Source: Hemibagrus wyckioides (lineage: Eukaryota; Chordata; Actinopteri; Siluriformes; Bagridae). From it: a DNA stretch of 64,000 nt. Position numbers and translations under genes: made by a program. The stretch covers positions 23,522,428 through 23,586,427 of the forward strand of contig NC_080711.1 in NCBI RefSeq assembly GCF_019097595.1. The letters are read 5' to 3'. The stretch's first letter is position 1. Every line of letters begins with the position of its first letter. Below, in pieces: positions 11,191-22,640 of this stretch. Below the pieces are notes generated by a model, which was not told the origin of the DNA, did not search any database, and saw only the letters and a program-made list of their open reading frames with translations.

Positions 11191-13185
11191 CCAGGTTATC
11201 TGTATTTTACGAGTATTGCACCTTTAAGATTTTATTTCTACTGTAGTTCGATGTTCTCAAGTAAAGACAAGTCATAAACTCAATGTATCCAATCGGAACA
11301 ATCTGAACTAAATGATCTCACACGGACATCTATTCGTCTCTGGAAAAAGAAAGTCCCTCCCTAGACACTTTTTTTTTGTTGTTGTTGTTTTAACAGCGCT
11401 TTTAAAAAAAAGTGCATTTTGTCTGGCTCTGAGCTCGCCTCTATTACCCAAGCAAAGCATTCCTTTATGAGCCCATTAAACGAGCACATGCAATCCAAAA
11501 TACTCATTAGAACTTAACCTTCTAAGTCCTGAAGTAGCGCTTTTATTATCCGGCCTGGAGAAACGGTCCCAGTCAGCAGTCCATCGCTCGCCCCCATCCC
11601 TTCTCTTATTTTTTTATGAGCCGGTACAATCAATAAAGAATGGTGTGGGAGAGCTTCATCCCGTTCAGAACATAATTTGTGTCAGAAATGTCTACTGTTC
11701 TGCAATGGTGTATTGACTTATTAAATAAAAGAGGGGAAGGGAGGTTCTGAGTGGGAGTGCTGTGCTGGAGGAAAGGGGGCTTTTCTTTTTTTTTTGTATG
11801 GGATATTAAGTTTTGGTATTATGGCATTACAGTCGGTGCGCGAGCCGTAACGCCGAGGCAATTTTCCGACTGCTAATTAGACGCGCATGCAAATGAACTT
11901 TCAAGGAGTCGCCTTAAAGGAGGAACCGTTATGAGACGAGAGATGTGGCGTGGCTGATTTTTATGGAGACGCTCTTTATAGGTGATTGAGCGAGAAATTC
12001 AGGGGGTTTATCAAAGGTTTAACGTGTGTAGGGATTGACCTTCGAACCCCGGATTGCATAGGAGGGTCTATGAGCTGGAAAATATAGATCAGTGGTCTGT
12101 TAATGGCGATATAGCATGTAGAAGGAGTGAATGCTGGTGAACATGCCTATTAATTATTTAAATAATGTCGAGCGTCTGAAAGCGATTTGACTCTGAATCG
12201 ACTCACCTGCAGGAAGTGAATCAAACAAGCTCTGTGTTTTGTCTGGCAGATAAATATCTTGCTGTGTAATTTTTTTAGGTGAAGCTGAACTAAAAGACCG
12301 AGCCTTAGTAATGCAGAGTCTTCAGGAGATTTGGACACAGGAAAGAATAAAAATTTTAAGAAACTACTTGGATATTTATCTAGGAATTTATTTAGGATCA
12401 GATCTGTGTTCTGTGTGAGATTGTCAGCACTACATCCTCCATAGCCCCATAACGTTTTTTTCCCGTTTTCAAATAGCTTAACGCAACAAAATCTGATTCA
12501 AGCTATAGATGTAATAGCGCACTAAAAAGCCTCCCCGTCGACGTCATCCTCGGGATACTCTGTGCCGCAGTGTAGCAGAAAACACACCGATCGCCCTCTG
12601 CATCAGCATCAGCACAAACAGATCCACCCGTAATTAACCACGCTCCACATTCTGTCTCCGTGATGCAGGAGAGTATTCTCAACTTCTCTAACTGCACCAT
12701 GGTTTCTGAAGTCACGAGGCTGCTGGAACAGCTGGAATGGTTGTGGCCTGTGGCGTGTTCTGGCTTGCGTGGGATGCCGCAGCGCTGCTGTGGCCGTCCG
12801 AAGCTCCTTCGTGCCCTCTGTAGGTTGGATTCGAATGCCAAGCCGAGCAGGCGGGGGAGATTAAAGAGGTCTCGCTGCAGCTCTGGCAGATTTGCTGAAG
12901 TGAGAGGCTGAAGTGAGCCGAGGCCATTGTTCTGCCCTTAATTGAGCCCCTATAGCCCTTGGGAAAGACGCTCCACAGCCACGACCTCTCCACCAGCCTC
13001 GCTGCCTCACTTCCAGCGAACAAGACAAGACTGTTTGTACGAGAAAAGCGATGAGGATCTTGCGAAGTTTTCCGTTCTAAAGGGACATCAGATGTAATCG
13101 GGTTGGATGCACCGAGAACCCAACAATCTCCAACTTCTAAATACAGTTCCTTCTCCAGTATATAACGTCCCTATTTTGTGCGCTT
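11191..13185. other. non-coding, possible conserved non-coding DNA
   Basis: No gene is recognised. A block at about 11830-11930 combines GGTGCGCGAGCCGTAACG, CTGCTAATTAGACGC and an octamer ATGCAAAT (11887-11894), a composition typical of developmental enhancers; this is only a suggestion. Positions 12530-13030 are GC-richer, with overlapping open frames on both strands that I cannot match to any protein. Confidence 0.4.
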
Positions 13186-13189
13186 GCCA

Positions 13190-13395
13190 CTGTCTCCGGA
13201 GACTCCTTCCATAAATGTTGAATAAATGTGTCCTTCCATAAAACTAGAACGTTCTAGAGCTGTTGCGATAGAAACACATTATTAGAACTACTGTATTAAT
13301 AATATAAACCTGTGATTACTGTCAGAGCTGATGTTCTAGAAAATTCGTCAATACCTTCTGACCAATCAGGATACAGAATTCAACAGCGCTGTGTG
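13190..13395 (-). repeat. dispersed X-box/CCAAT repeat, near-complete core, minus strand
   Basis: Read on the minus strand the order is CCTGATTGGTCAGAAGG, TTTTCTAGAACATCAGCTC, the degenerate X-box TGTTTCTATCGCAACAG, TCTAGAACGTTCTAG, and finally GGAAGGAGTCTCCGGAG. This copy shows the family's arrangement over about 200 bp and serves as a reference for it. Confidence 0.65.
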
Positions 13396-14431
13396 ACATC
13401 ATTTATTTAAATGATAATGGAAATTAACGCTTTTCTCAAAATCATGACTTCTTCTCCCTCCTCTTCTTCTTCCTGCTCTTCTTCTTCTTTTTATTATAAT
13501 AATTTCCTTGTCTGTGATTGGCTGGAGATTCATAATTATTCATAAATTTTGCAAGAGAAAGCTAATCTCAAGTGTTTTTTTTACATGGTTAAAGGTTCTT
13601 AGCTTCAAAATTCGACAAAACTGAAGAGCTAAAAATTTACAAGCTTCTTCCAAACGGCGGGAAAATCTACCATATCTTTTTTTTTTTTTTTTTTAGAAAT
13701 AAATGCATTACAGAGAATTCTAAAGTGAACCTGAATGATTTCTACACCCATCCTGAGACCTGGGTAAAATATTCCGAGCCCAGCGAGGAATCCCAGTCGG
13801 TTCAGTGAGGGATGTTTCTTTAAAAATCAGTGTTTCGGCCGTGTTTCTTTCTCGCATCCCGCTGAAACATAGTGCAAAAATGATAACGGCCACCGGTGTG
13901 ATATTTCTGTTTGCCCAACATAAGACCCTTCCCGCTGAGAACGTTTTTAATGCGCACCCAGCTGCATGCAAACGAGCCGGCGTTCATTCTTCTCCTCGCT
14001 GAGGTACCGGATCAGTTCTATTATCTATTCATATGGACTCCCAGGGCTTTGAAGGGCACTTAATTAGTCTCCTCAGCGGTGACTGGATATTTGACCTTTA
14101 AAACTAAATTGAGTCTTTTACAATGGTTTCTCTTAGCTGGGCTTTCTAACATTAGCGTGTGTGTGTGTGTGTGTGTGTGAGGGGGGGGGGCTTTTCTTCA
14201 TTTTTCTTCTCGAGCATGACGATCAGCTTTAGTGGCTGGATCCAAGTCTCACTTGAGAGGCTTCTTATACTGGGATCCAGTAACACCTGGGCTTAAAGTG
14301 TACCTAAGTGTACGTTTTTGTGTGTGTGTGTGTGTGTGTGTGTGCACTGAAGGTTGTAGTTTCAAAATGTTGATGCTTTATAGCATTTTTAAAATTTACT
14401 ATATGTAATGCACGTGGAGATTTTTGGGAAA

Positions 14432-14462
<31 letters not shown>

Positions 14463-15817
14463 ACACTTATAAAAAAAATAAACAATGTAAAGAATTAAAA
14501 ACAAACTTTATTTATATAATATTATTTTTTATTTATAATAAATAAATAATGTATAATATTGAATATGCTTAATTATTTATTTATTTATTTATAAAATTTT
14601 GATAGTTTTTTATTTTCTTTAGTACAGTTATAATAAAATAGTCTCTTTACTTTTTTCTTTTTCTTTTCTTTTTTTCCCCCCTAAAACCGCAGTATGGATT
14701 TAGCACCCAGGTGAAATGCTGAAGTAAATAAAGGATAATTGATCACCTATCATTTGCAACCGAGACCTTTTTCCGGAACGTTCCTGGACATCAATGATTT
14801 AGCATCACAATTAGCATCCGTAGTTACTGCTGAGGACAGGTGTTATATACACCACTGTATAATGCGTACGTAACCCGCAGTCGTGGCAGGAAGTGGTCTC
14901 AGAATGTCGACGGTGCTGTGGTTTAGACTGTCATGCGAAACGGCCGTGAATCCGAACACGTCCTGACGTCCCTGCGTACCTCGTGCTAGCCGCAGATTTA
15001 CGGAGTCATCCCCGATGCGGCGTGACTGGCAGTGCGATTCATTGCTTAGTCTAAAAAGCCCTTGATGCACTTAAGAGGTTCCTACGGACGTAATGAATAA
15101 ATGAGTGCTGTGAAATTGCAGCTTCCGGGAAAGCATATTACTCTCCTCTCTGGGAACTGATCGCTCGCCTAGCAGCTCTAGACACCTCTCTAAACATTGT
15201 AACCACTGATTAGATACAGATCTCCAAGTCGCTGCCATCTTCCCTGCCGTCGTCCATTTCCGGCTTGAAACTTTTCCTCGAAATGTCTTTCTCCATCTGT
15301 GTTCAAACTGCTCTCATTGTGGGGTTTTTTTTGAAAGATGAGCTTCTTCCTCTGTGAAAGAGCATTAGGGCTCAGAAGAGTGATGCGTTTTGGATGGTTT
15401 CTTAGTCACAGAATATGGTCCAGTGCCATCCTAATTATTTTAAAAGTTCTGCACGAGTCATTGGTCAGCATGACTGCTTAAGAAAACAGGATAATTAATT
15501 GAGGAAGAGGGCAAATAAATCCTGAAGGCTCGCAGTTGCTCTATGACAGCGCTCGTTTTTAACTCCTCCTGAAGGCAGCCCCATGCTTGAGTTACAGTTT
15601 CGGGCTTTTCGCCAGAGTCCACTGCATGCATCCGGACACGGAGTCGGGAAATACGGAAAATCCCACCGGCTTCGCAAACGCCAACAAGAAGGAGTGATCT
15701 GTTGGACGGCATTACATTGATCCGATGGCCAAAAAAAAAAGCTTTTATCGTTTAATAATTTCTCAAGAATGAATAGTAAATGATTTCTAACTTGACATAA
15801 ATATTGGGTCTTTTATT
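13396..15817. other. non-coding with simple repeats
   Basis: No gene is seen. Simple repeats include TTC/CTT-rich 13445-13490, a T-run near 13679-13694, (TG)n at 14156-14179 followed by a G-run, (TG)n at 14318-14344, and (AAAT)n at 14430-14463 followed by AT-rich DNA to about 14650. Confidence 0.55.
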
Positions 15818-16300
15818 ATATTAAGGTCACTTTAATAGGAACACCTGTATATCTGCTCAGAAAAATCACAAATACATGTTCACTTTATTTATTTTTTTAT
15901 TGTATTTATTTATTTACTTTTTTTTTTTTTTTTTTACAAATTTCACTGACTGCTCCTGCTGATCTCTTAGGACGTCTCTGAATGGTGCAGAAAACCAAAA
16001 ACATCCAGAAATGTCTTGCTGAAAAAGAAAAAAGGCTTAGAGAAGAAAGGCCAGACCGCTACAGTAACTCAAATAACCACCCTGTACAACCGTGCTGAGC
16101 AGAAAAGCATCTCAAAATGTTAAAAAATGTCAGTGGACTACATACACTGGCAACCATGCACATGAATCAGAGGCTTTAGTGGGCACAGGTTCACTCGATC
16201 TGGTGATGTTTTCGCATTCTGAGATGCTTTTCTGCTTAGCCTGGCTGTAACCAGTGATTATTTGAGTTGCTTTCAGCTCCAAACTCGGACAGTCTCATCA
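15818..16300 (+). mobile_element. Tc1-like transposon relic with inverted internal segment
   Basis: The left end, TTAAGGTCACTTTAATAGG then AACACCTG near 15822, is the terminal sequence of a well-known fish Tc1-like element. Then come a deleted region and transposase sequence in + orientation: a GAATGGTGCAGAAAACC block at 15980, and ATVTQITTLYNRAEQKSIS from 16059. A WAQ-type block (AGTGGGCACAGGTTCAC) follows near 16177. From about 16210 to 16290 the same transposase segment reappears on the minus strand (GATGCTTTTCTGCTTAGCC up to TTTGAGTTGCTTTCAGCTC), making an imperfect foldback with arms of roughly 60 bp at 16060-16120 and 16216-16275. No right terminal repeat was found. Dead, with no open frame. 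Confidence 0.75.
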
Positions 16301-16829
16301 CCAGAATGGGTCCACCAAGAGAAATGATTTATTTCCATCCTTAGGCTTTAGTTTTCATTTGATTTTTCCGCCATTTCCACCCTTTTCCCAGTATACCATT
16401 TCCATCATGAGGACAGTATAGATTAATGCATGGCTGATGAAGCGAATGAAGCTAATTTATCACTTATCGTTTGTAAGCCGAGACCTTTTCCAGAAGGTTC
16501 CTCTGCATCGACGTCGTTCGTCCGTTTCGTCATAAATGATTTAGCGTCGCAATTAGCACCTGTAGTCATCAACCAGGAAACACGTTTGCCGGGAATCTGA
16601 AGCCTCAGCTGACATGTCGTATCCAGATATATGATTTTTTTTTTCTGCCTCGACTGCTGTGTATGTAAGCGCTAATAAACGACCTGACACATAAGTGATG
16701 AATGCTGACGATGAAGCTGCAGTAATGAAGATGAAACATGTTCCCCGGGTTCTTCAAACGCAGCATGTCGCAATCCAATGTAGTTCTTATGTCATTGCAC
16801 AGTGCCGTAAAATATCTACAAATATCTGT

Positions 16830-16965
16830 ATTCTGACTTCTGATTGGTCAGAGGTTGTTGATTTATTTTCTAGAACATATATTCATTCAGTCAGTCAGAT
16901 GTATTATTATTATTATTATTATTTTTATAGGATGCAAAGTGTTTCATTGTTGATATGGTGACATG
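16830..16965 (+). repeat. dispersed X-box/CCAAT repeat, 5' fragment
   Basis: The block TTCTGATTGGTCAGAGG at 16839-16854 is followed by TTGTTGATTTATTTTCTAGA, the same sequence that follows the CCAAT block in the 13.3-kb copy. It ends in a short (TTA)n tract. Confidence 0.55.
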
Positions 16966-17276
16966 TTCTATAAGGACGTTCAGACTTTGTCTTGTTTTCT
17001 GACAAAACTTCTACACAAAACTTCTGTTTGTTCATTCGGATAACAAGCCAGGATTAGCTGGTAACATTAATACAAAGTAGACGTCATTGTTTAGCCAATG
17101 TTTTATTTAATACACCTAAGAATACGCTATCCTGTTAGTGAGCACACAGAAAACTCTCGCTAATTGGGGGATAGATTACGAATATGATTTAGTTTAACAT
17201 GAAACCTGTTCTTTCGAGTATAATCCAAGTTCCTCCACATGAAGTACACTCGAAATGAAATACACTCAGTGACATC

Positions 17277-17309
<33 letters not shown>

Positions 17310-20300
17310 ATCTTTAAGACTGTTATTAGCGGTCACTTACTTTCAAGCTAATGACATACGTAATTAGTTAGACGTCTGTGTGTTAATGGTACCTTTGGTA
17401 TTGTTTATTGTTTAATTTAAAGTCTAAATGTGTGTTATGTATTTACAAGTTTAACAAATTAATCTGAAGCAAGTGTAAAAAAAAACTCGAACAGGTAATG
17501 CCCCAGTATGCTAATAAGTTTGGCTATATGCTGATTCACGTGCTCTAAATGCGCGTGAGTGACTGCCGACGGCACGTGGGACACAGAATACGCTCGAATA
17601 TAATAGTCTGTGTAAAGAAAACATATTTCTTCTTACTTTTTGTAAGATAATCTTATTCTTTTGCGCCAAAATCCAAAGGGAAGAGGAGTGAAAGTGAAAC
17701 TTAAACGCTTTAACTACAATGAGGACGGAGGAAAAAATAGAGAAAAATATTTCTTTTCTTTTTTTTTTTTTTTTTAAACAAAGCCTGCGGTCGGGTCACT
17801 TTACCTCTATAATAATAAGTCATCTTTATAAAAAAAAAAAAAGAGTTAAGGTTATTTTACTAAGGAATAAAATGTATTTAACTTTCTCGCCCAACAAATT
17901 CACGTGCAGGGGCTGCGCGCGCCACACACACACACACACACATAAGCGAGCCCGCGCGCGCGCTGACGTCACCGCGCTAATCTTCATGGATATTGTTTAC
18001 TTTCCTAATTATTTTACCGAATTTACTACAACTTTACATTCAACTAACGCGTTATTGCCGGAATATAGCGCTATAGTTTAAATGTTGTCTTATTTTCCCT
18101 GTTTAATTGAAGTTATGTCAGTTTCCTTAACTGGAAATTCTTTGTTTATATCCGCGAAACGGCGATAAAAAAATATCAGAATATTCTTAGATAATAAAGG
18201 AGAAAAAATGGAGCCAAACATGAACAGAGAAAGAACTGGGACAGGACTGAAATGTCAGTGGAATGAGTGAGTATCTTTACAGGTGCTGCTGTAAACGTGT
18301 CCTGATCGCCATGCTGGTGTTAGCATAAAGTGAAGCTTTAAACCGCTTAAAATAGTACAAAGTGTGTGTGTGTGTGTGTGTGTGTGCTTGTTTTCTTGCT
18401 TTTCTCTAATGTAAAACAGATGGAGAAAGCACTACTGGGTTAAACATTGTTTACAAAATCGGAAATCTGCGTCCTTCACACGTTTTCACACTGCATGCTC
18501 TCAACGATCGCAGCTTAGCTTATTTAGCAGAAGAGGGGCGGGGCTACCAGCTGGATGAGATGTCATTTTCTTATACTTCTAGCTAGTAAATAAATAAATA
18601 AATAAATAACACCTTATTGTTCTATTTCCATATTCAGGCGATACAAAACTTCCAAACTTCATACAGTAGACTGTAGTAGAGTAAACAGTGTAAGTGTGTA
18701 GTGTGTCATTTGGGATGCAGATAAAAAGTTTGTTTCACGTGATTGCTACATACGGGAAAAATCACGACCGCTCACGTATCTGCATTTATGATCCTTGCAG
18801 TAGTCGTAAACACGTCCATTGTCAAATGTCTACAGTTACATTTTGTGTAGAAACTCCACTTTAATTCATTATATTTACGACATTTCTATTACCCAGCTGA
18901 GTTGTGGGTTAAGGGTCAGTGGCGGGATTTAAGCTCATGACTTTCCAAACGTTTCTTAACACTAGGCTTCCCCTCAGCAAAATCTGTAAATAGGCAGATA
19001 TGTGCCTCAAAGTCTATTTCAAAGGTCTCATGAAGAAGAAAATCGTGTCCTCTTGTTTTATTCTCTTCGATATTACAATACTGACTGATGAGGTCGACTG
19101 AAGCGAACTGACCGTGCACTCACACACAGATGCTGCTGAATCCCTGATACACTAATTCATTTCACTTCCTAGATGCAAATAGACATCTGCATTTATAGAC
19201 CGTTTTTCATTTCAAGGCATGTGTAGAGGAGTATAAAATGGTGTCACAGCCCTGTTAGTGTTACATGTTTAAGAGCGGTCTGGAGCGAGTGCTGTGAAAC
19301 ATCAGCAGATTTGCATGTAGAATTGAAATTCCGCTCCATGCAGCTCCACGCGCTTTGCCTGGCAGATGTGTTTGCTAGCTCTTTAGAATAATTGAGAAAC
19401 ATGAGACAAGCAGATGAATTATTTTGCCCCAGATACAAGACTCAGGCCAGGCTACGCCTATATATATACATATACACACACATCCATATCGACTGGGTCC
19501 CAAACTCATCAGAAGACGGTTCAGCGAGGGCTCCTTGCATTAGTCGTGAACGAAATTGAAAAATGCAATCAATGATCGGAGCGAACGTTCGGCGGTAATG
19601 ATATCACGTTGAGATAATCCAATAATTGAGAACCTGATGTATTCCCTATTGGCTTTTTCACTGCTAGGGTCGGTCACAGTAACGGATCGCAGCCTAACGC
19701 GGACCTGAGTGGGACACTCCAATCTCTCTCAGGAGTTCAGGTTCAGAGCCTCAATTAAAAGACACGTCTGGACTCATTCAAACCCGCACGACAGGGTCGG
19801 GGTCGAGCTGCAGATCTGAAAGTCTTAATGAATGGATCAGGGTGCATTTAGGACAAAATGTGGCGAGGTGATGAGGTTCTCTCAGATTATCATGTGATTT
19901 GACATCACCCAACATGTATGGGCTTTTGAAAAGTTTCCTAGCAATACAGCAGTGCTGCTGTTCTATATTTATTATCAGCAGCAATTATTTTTTTTAATTG
20001 AATAACAAGTAAAACATTTTCCCTTATAGGAAAATCATAACTGACATGGAGGTGTGATGAAGAAAGCTTACCACCAGAAGGTTGATTATTTTCCTAGAAC
20101 AGCACATTGTGTTTCATTTTTTTGTTCCTCTCATACCTTAGCACTTTACGCATCAGCCCTGACAACGTCATATACATGTACGATACCGCGTATAACATTG
20201 TTATGAGAGGAATTAAAGTGGTTTGGTCGTGCGGTGTGGTATAACGTCGTTACGACTTATTCCGCTTTAACGGCACCCCATGCAGAGTTACATTTCTTAC

Positions 20301-20509
20301 TCATGACACATTCACCGAATGCTGATTTCTTACAACTCCGTATTCTATAACACGTCTTTTTAATTCCGAGTCGCTCGGGCGGTGATTCATCATGCGCCTC
20401 TGTATGTAAAAGGCCATGCTGAGGAAATGCCAGTGGTTTCTCACTCAGCGTTTCTGCCTGTGCACAGTCCAGTAATTAGCTTGCATGCCGCTCTGCTATC
20501 TCCGAAGCC

Positions 20510-20512
<3 letters not shown>
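16966..20512. other. non-coding, no gene recognised
   Basis: Microsatellites are (TG)n at 17279-17307 and 18363-18386 and (CA)n near 17925-17941. A CpG-dense stretch lies at about 17895-17975 (GGGGCTGCGCGCGCC, then AAGCGAGCCCGCGCGC and CTGACGTCA, a CRE-like site). No associated exon could be supported. Confidence 0.45.
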
Positions 20513-20546
<34 letters not shown>

Positions 20547-20705
20547 TCATAAAGGCTCAGCAAGTCACGCTGGCCGGCGTATTGTAATATTGACGAGGAG
20601 TGTAAAAAGGCTTAAGATCTGGCCGCGTTCTCATAAGCTGAGTGCTGCGAAAGTGCACTGCAGCAGCCGCCACCGCGTGGGAATTGTGCTTGGTCAGCGC
20701 ACTCA

Positions 20706-20742
<37 letters not shown>
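20513..20742. repeat. (CA)n and (CT)n microsatellites
   Basis: (CA)n occupies about 20513-20543 and (CT)n about 20707-20741. The unique DNA between them is GC-rich. Several open frames around these tracts are low-complexity artefacts. Confidence 0.85.
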
Positions 20743-20749
<7 letters not shown>

Positions 20750-21650
20750 TTTTCTATCCTTCTCTTTCTCCTTCCCTTCTCCCTTCTCATTACGCTTCAA
20801 AGGTTCAAAGTGGGCTTCATAAATTAACTGTATCTCCAGCACACTTCTTCTAATCTTAAAAAATTCTATTTATCCACACTAACATGGCCACCGCAGAAAG
20901 ACATCGCATTCCCTCACAGCGCTTTTATGTGTTTTTAACGCAGCTCTTACAACAATGGCTCTGTTTTTACTGATTTATCAGCGGATTGATTTTTCACTCA
21001 CACCACAGCTTTCCTTGGCCATTGTCTCCCCCCACCCCCTTTCCCCACCGAAACATACCCCTCCACCCTCCACACCCCCCCCCCCCACGGATTTTATTAT
21101 TTGCGCTGTTCCTGCGTTCTCCAGCAGACCACTTCAATGCTCTCCACTGTGTCAGCTTAATAAGCCCATTCTGCTCGGCCGTGTCCCTTCGCCTGGAGTC
21201 AGCAGAGTTATCTTTGCTCTTTTTTTTTTTCTTCTTCACTCTGCTCTTTTTCTGCATGGCTAAGATGCTCAGAAGCCGCTGGAGGACGAAGGACTCGATT
21301 CTGAGCTTCATTTTGCTCTCCATTGTGGCTTCCTGGTTGGAAACAGACTGACACTGGCCTATTTTGGTTTTGGCTACACTTTCTTCACAAACAGTGATTT
21401 GATTGTAAAGGGGGCAGGGCTAGAATATAAATATGAGCATGAGTGGATTGGTGTGATATATGTGCTCTAATATCCAATCAAATACGTTCTTTTTTCATGA
21501 GCTGTAATTAGACTATAATTAGACTTGACAATGAACGTCTCTTATTTTTATTGTGAGAGTGATGGCAATAACATGGTCAGGTCTGGTATTTAATCAGTTT
21601 ATAGGCAATTTATTGATTTTGTTCATCATGTGATATGTGAAAGGACACTT
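20743..21650. other. non-coding, pyrimidine-rich
   Basis: The stretch is C/T-rich, with a CCACACCCCCC block near 21069. Overlapping proline-, serine- and phenylalanine-rich frames on both strands reflect base composition and not coding sequence. Confidence 0.45.
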
Positions 21651-22640
21651 TAACAGATTTCACATTTCAGAAATTAATGGTTCACTTTATTATTGATTCA
21701 CTGAATCAGAATTCAAAAATGAATTATTTACTCTTGACTCTTTTTATTCACTCACTCGATTCACACCCCACAAAGGAATCGTTTTTTGTCGATTCCCTGA
21801 TTCGCATTTCATGAATGAAATTGTTTCCATTGAGTCACATTTCACACTTCATTTGTTTGTTGTTGTTTGTTGAATCATTGACTCATATTCCACTAATGAA
21901 TTGTTTGTGCTTTTACTGAATCACTGAGTCATATTTAACAAATCAAATGTATGTTCTTGATTTTAGTGAATCACTGATTCATATTTCATGAATGAATTTA
22001 TTTATGGCGTTGGCTCACTGATGAATTATTTGTTCCTTAATTAACAAAGTGATTCACCTTTCAAGAAAAAATGATTTGTATTTGGTTAAATGATTCATAT
22101 TTCACTGATTCACCTTTCTTGAATGAATTTGTTTATATTGATTTCAATGGTTCTTTTACTGAATCATTGGTTCATATTTCACAAATGAATGGTTTGTACT
22201 TTTAATCACTCTTTTATTTATATTTAAGAAAGGAATTGTTTGGGTATTGATTCACTGATTCGCCTGAGACAAACAAATTCATATTGACTCACCGATTCAC
22301 ATTTCATTTCATTACAGTTATGTTTTTTTGTTCTTTTTATTGACTCCCTGTTTCATGACTCGGGTTTGTTTTCATCGATTCACTGATTCATTAGTACGCT
22401 ATTTTATTATATTGCCTCTTATTTCACAAATGAATCAATTTAGTCTTTGTCTAAATCATTGATTTATATTTTGCAAATAAATTCCCCAAATGAATTGATT
22501 ACTGTGTCGACTCAGTGATTCCCATTTCATAAATGAATGCATGTATTGTATTGATTAACCGATTCACATTCCACAAATGAATCGCTAGTTCTTTTATTGA
22601 CGTTCCTAATGATGGCTGATTCCCAATCCTCACATAGGTT
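21651..22640 (-). repeat. degenerate GATTCA-type minisatellite, array 3 (opposite orientation)
   Basis: About 18-20 diverged units of roughly 45-60 bp are built on CTGATTCATATTTCA, then AATGAATTGTTTGT and a T-rich spacer. Its reverse complement (TGAAATATGAATCAG) resembles the unit of arrays 1 and 2, so the three arrays may share an origin. The unit length differs. Confidence 0.7.

Noticed and set aside
12503..13023. Overlapping open frames of over 100 codons on the minus strand and 83 on the plus strand
   Set aside because: GC-rich composition explains them; no motif, splice signals or similarity recognised.
20955..21351. Proline/serine-rich frames on both strands
   Set aside because: Pyrimidine-rich base composition; frames on opposite strands overlap fully.
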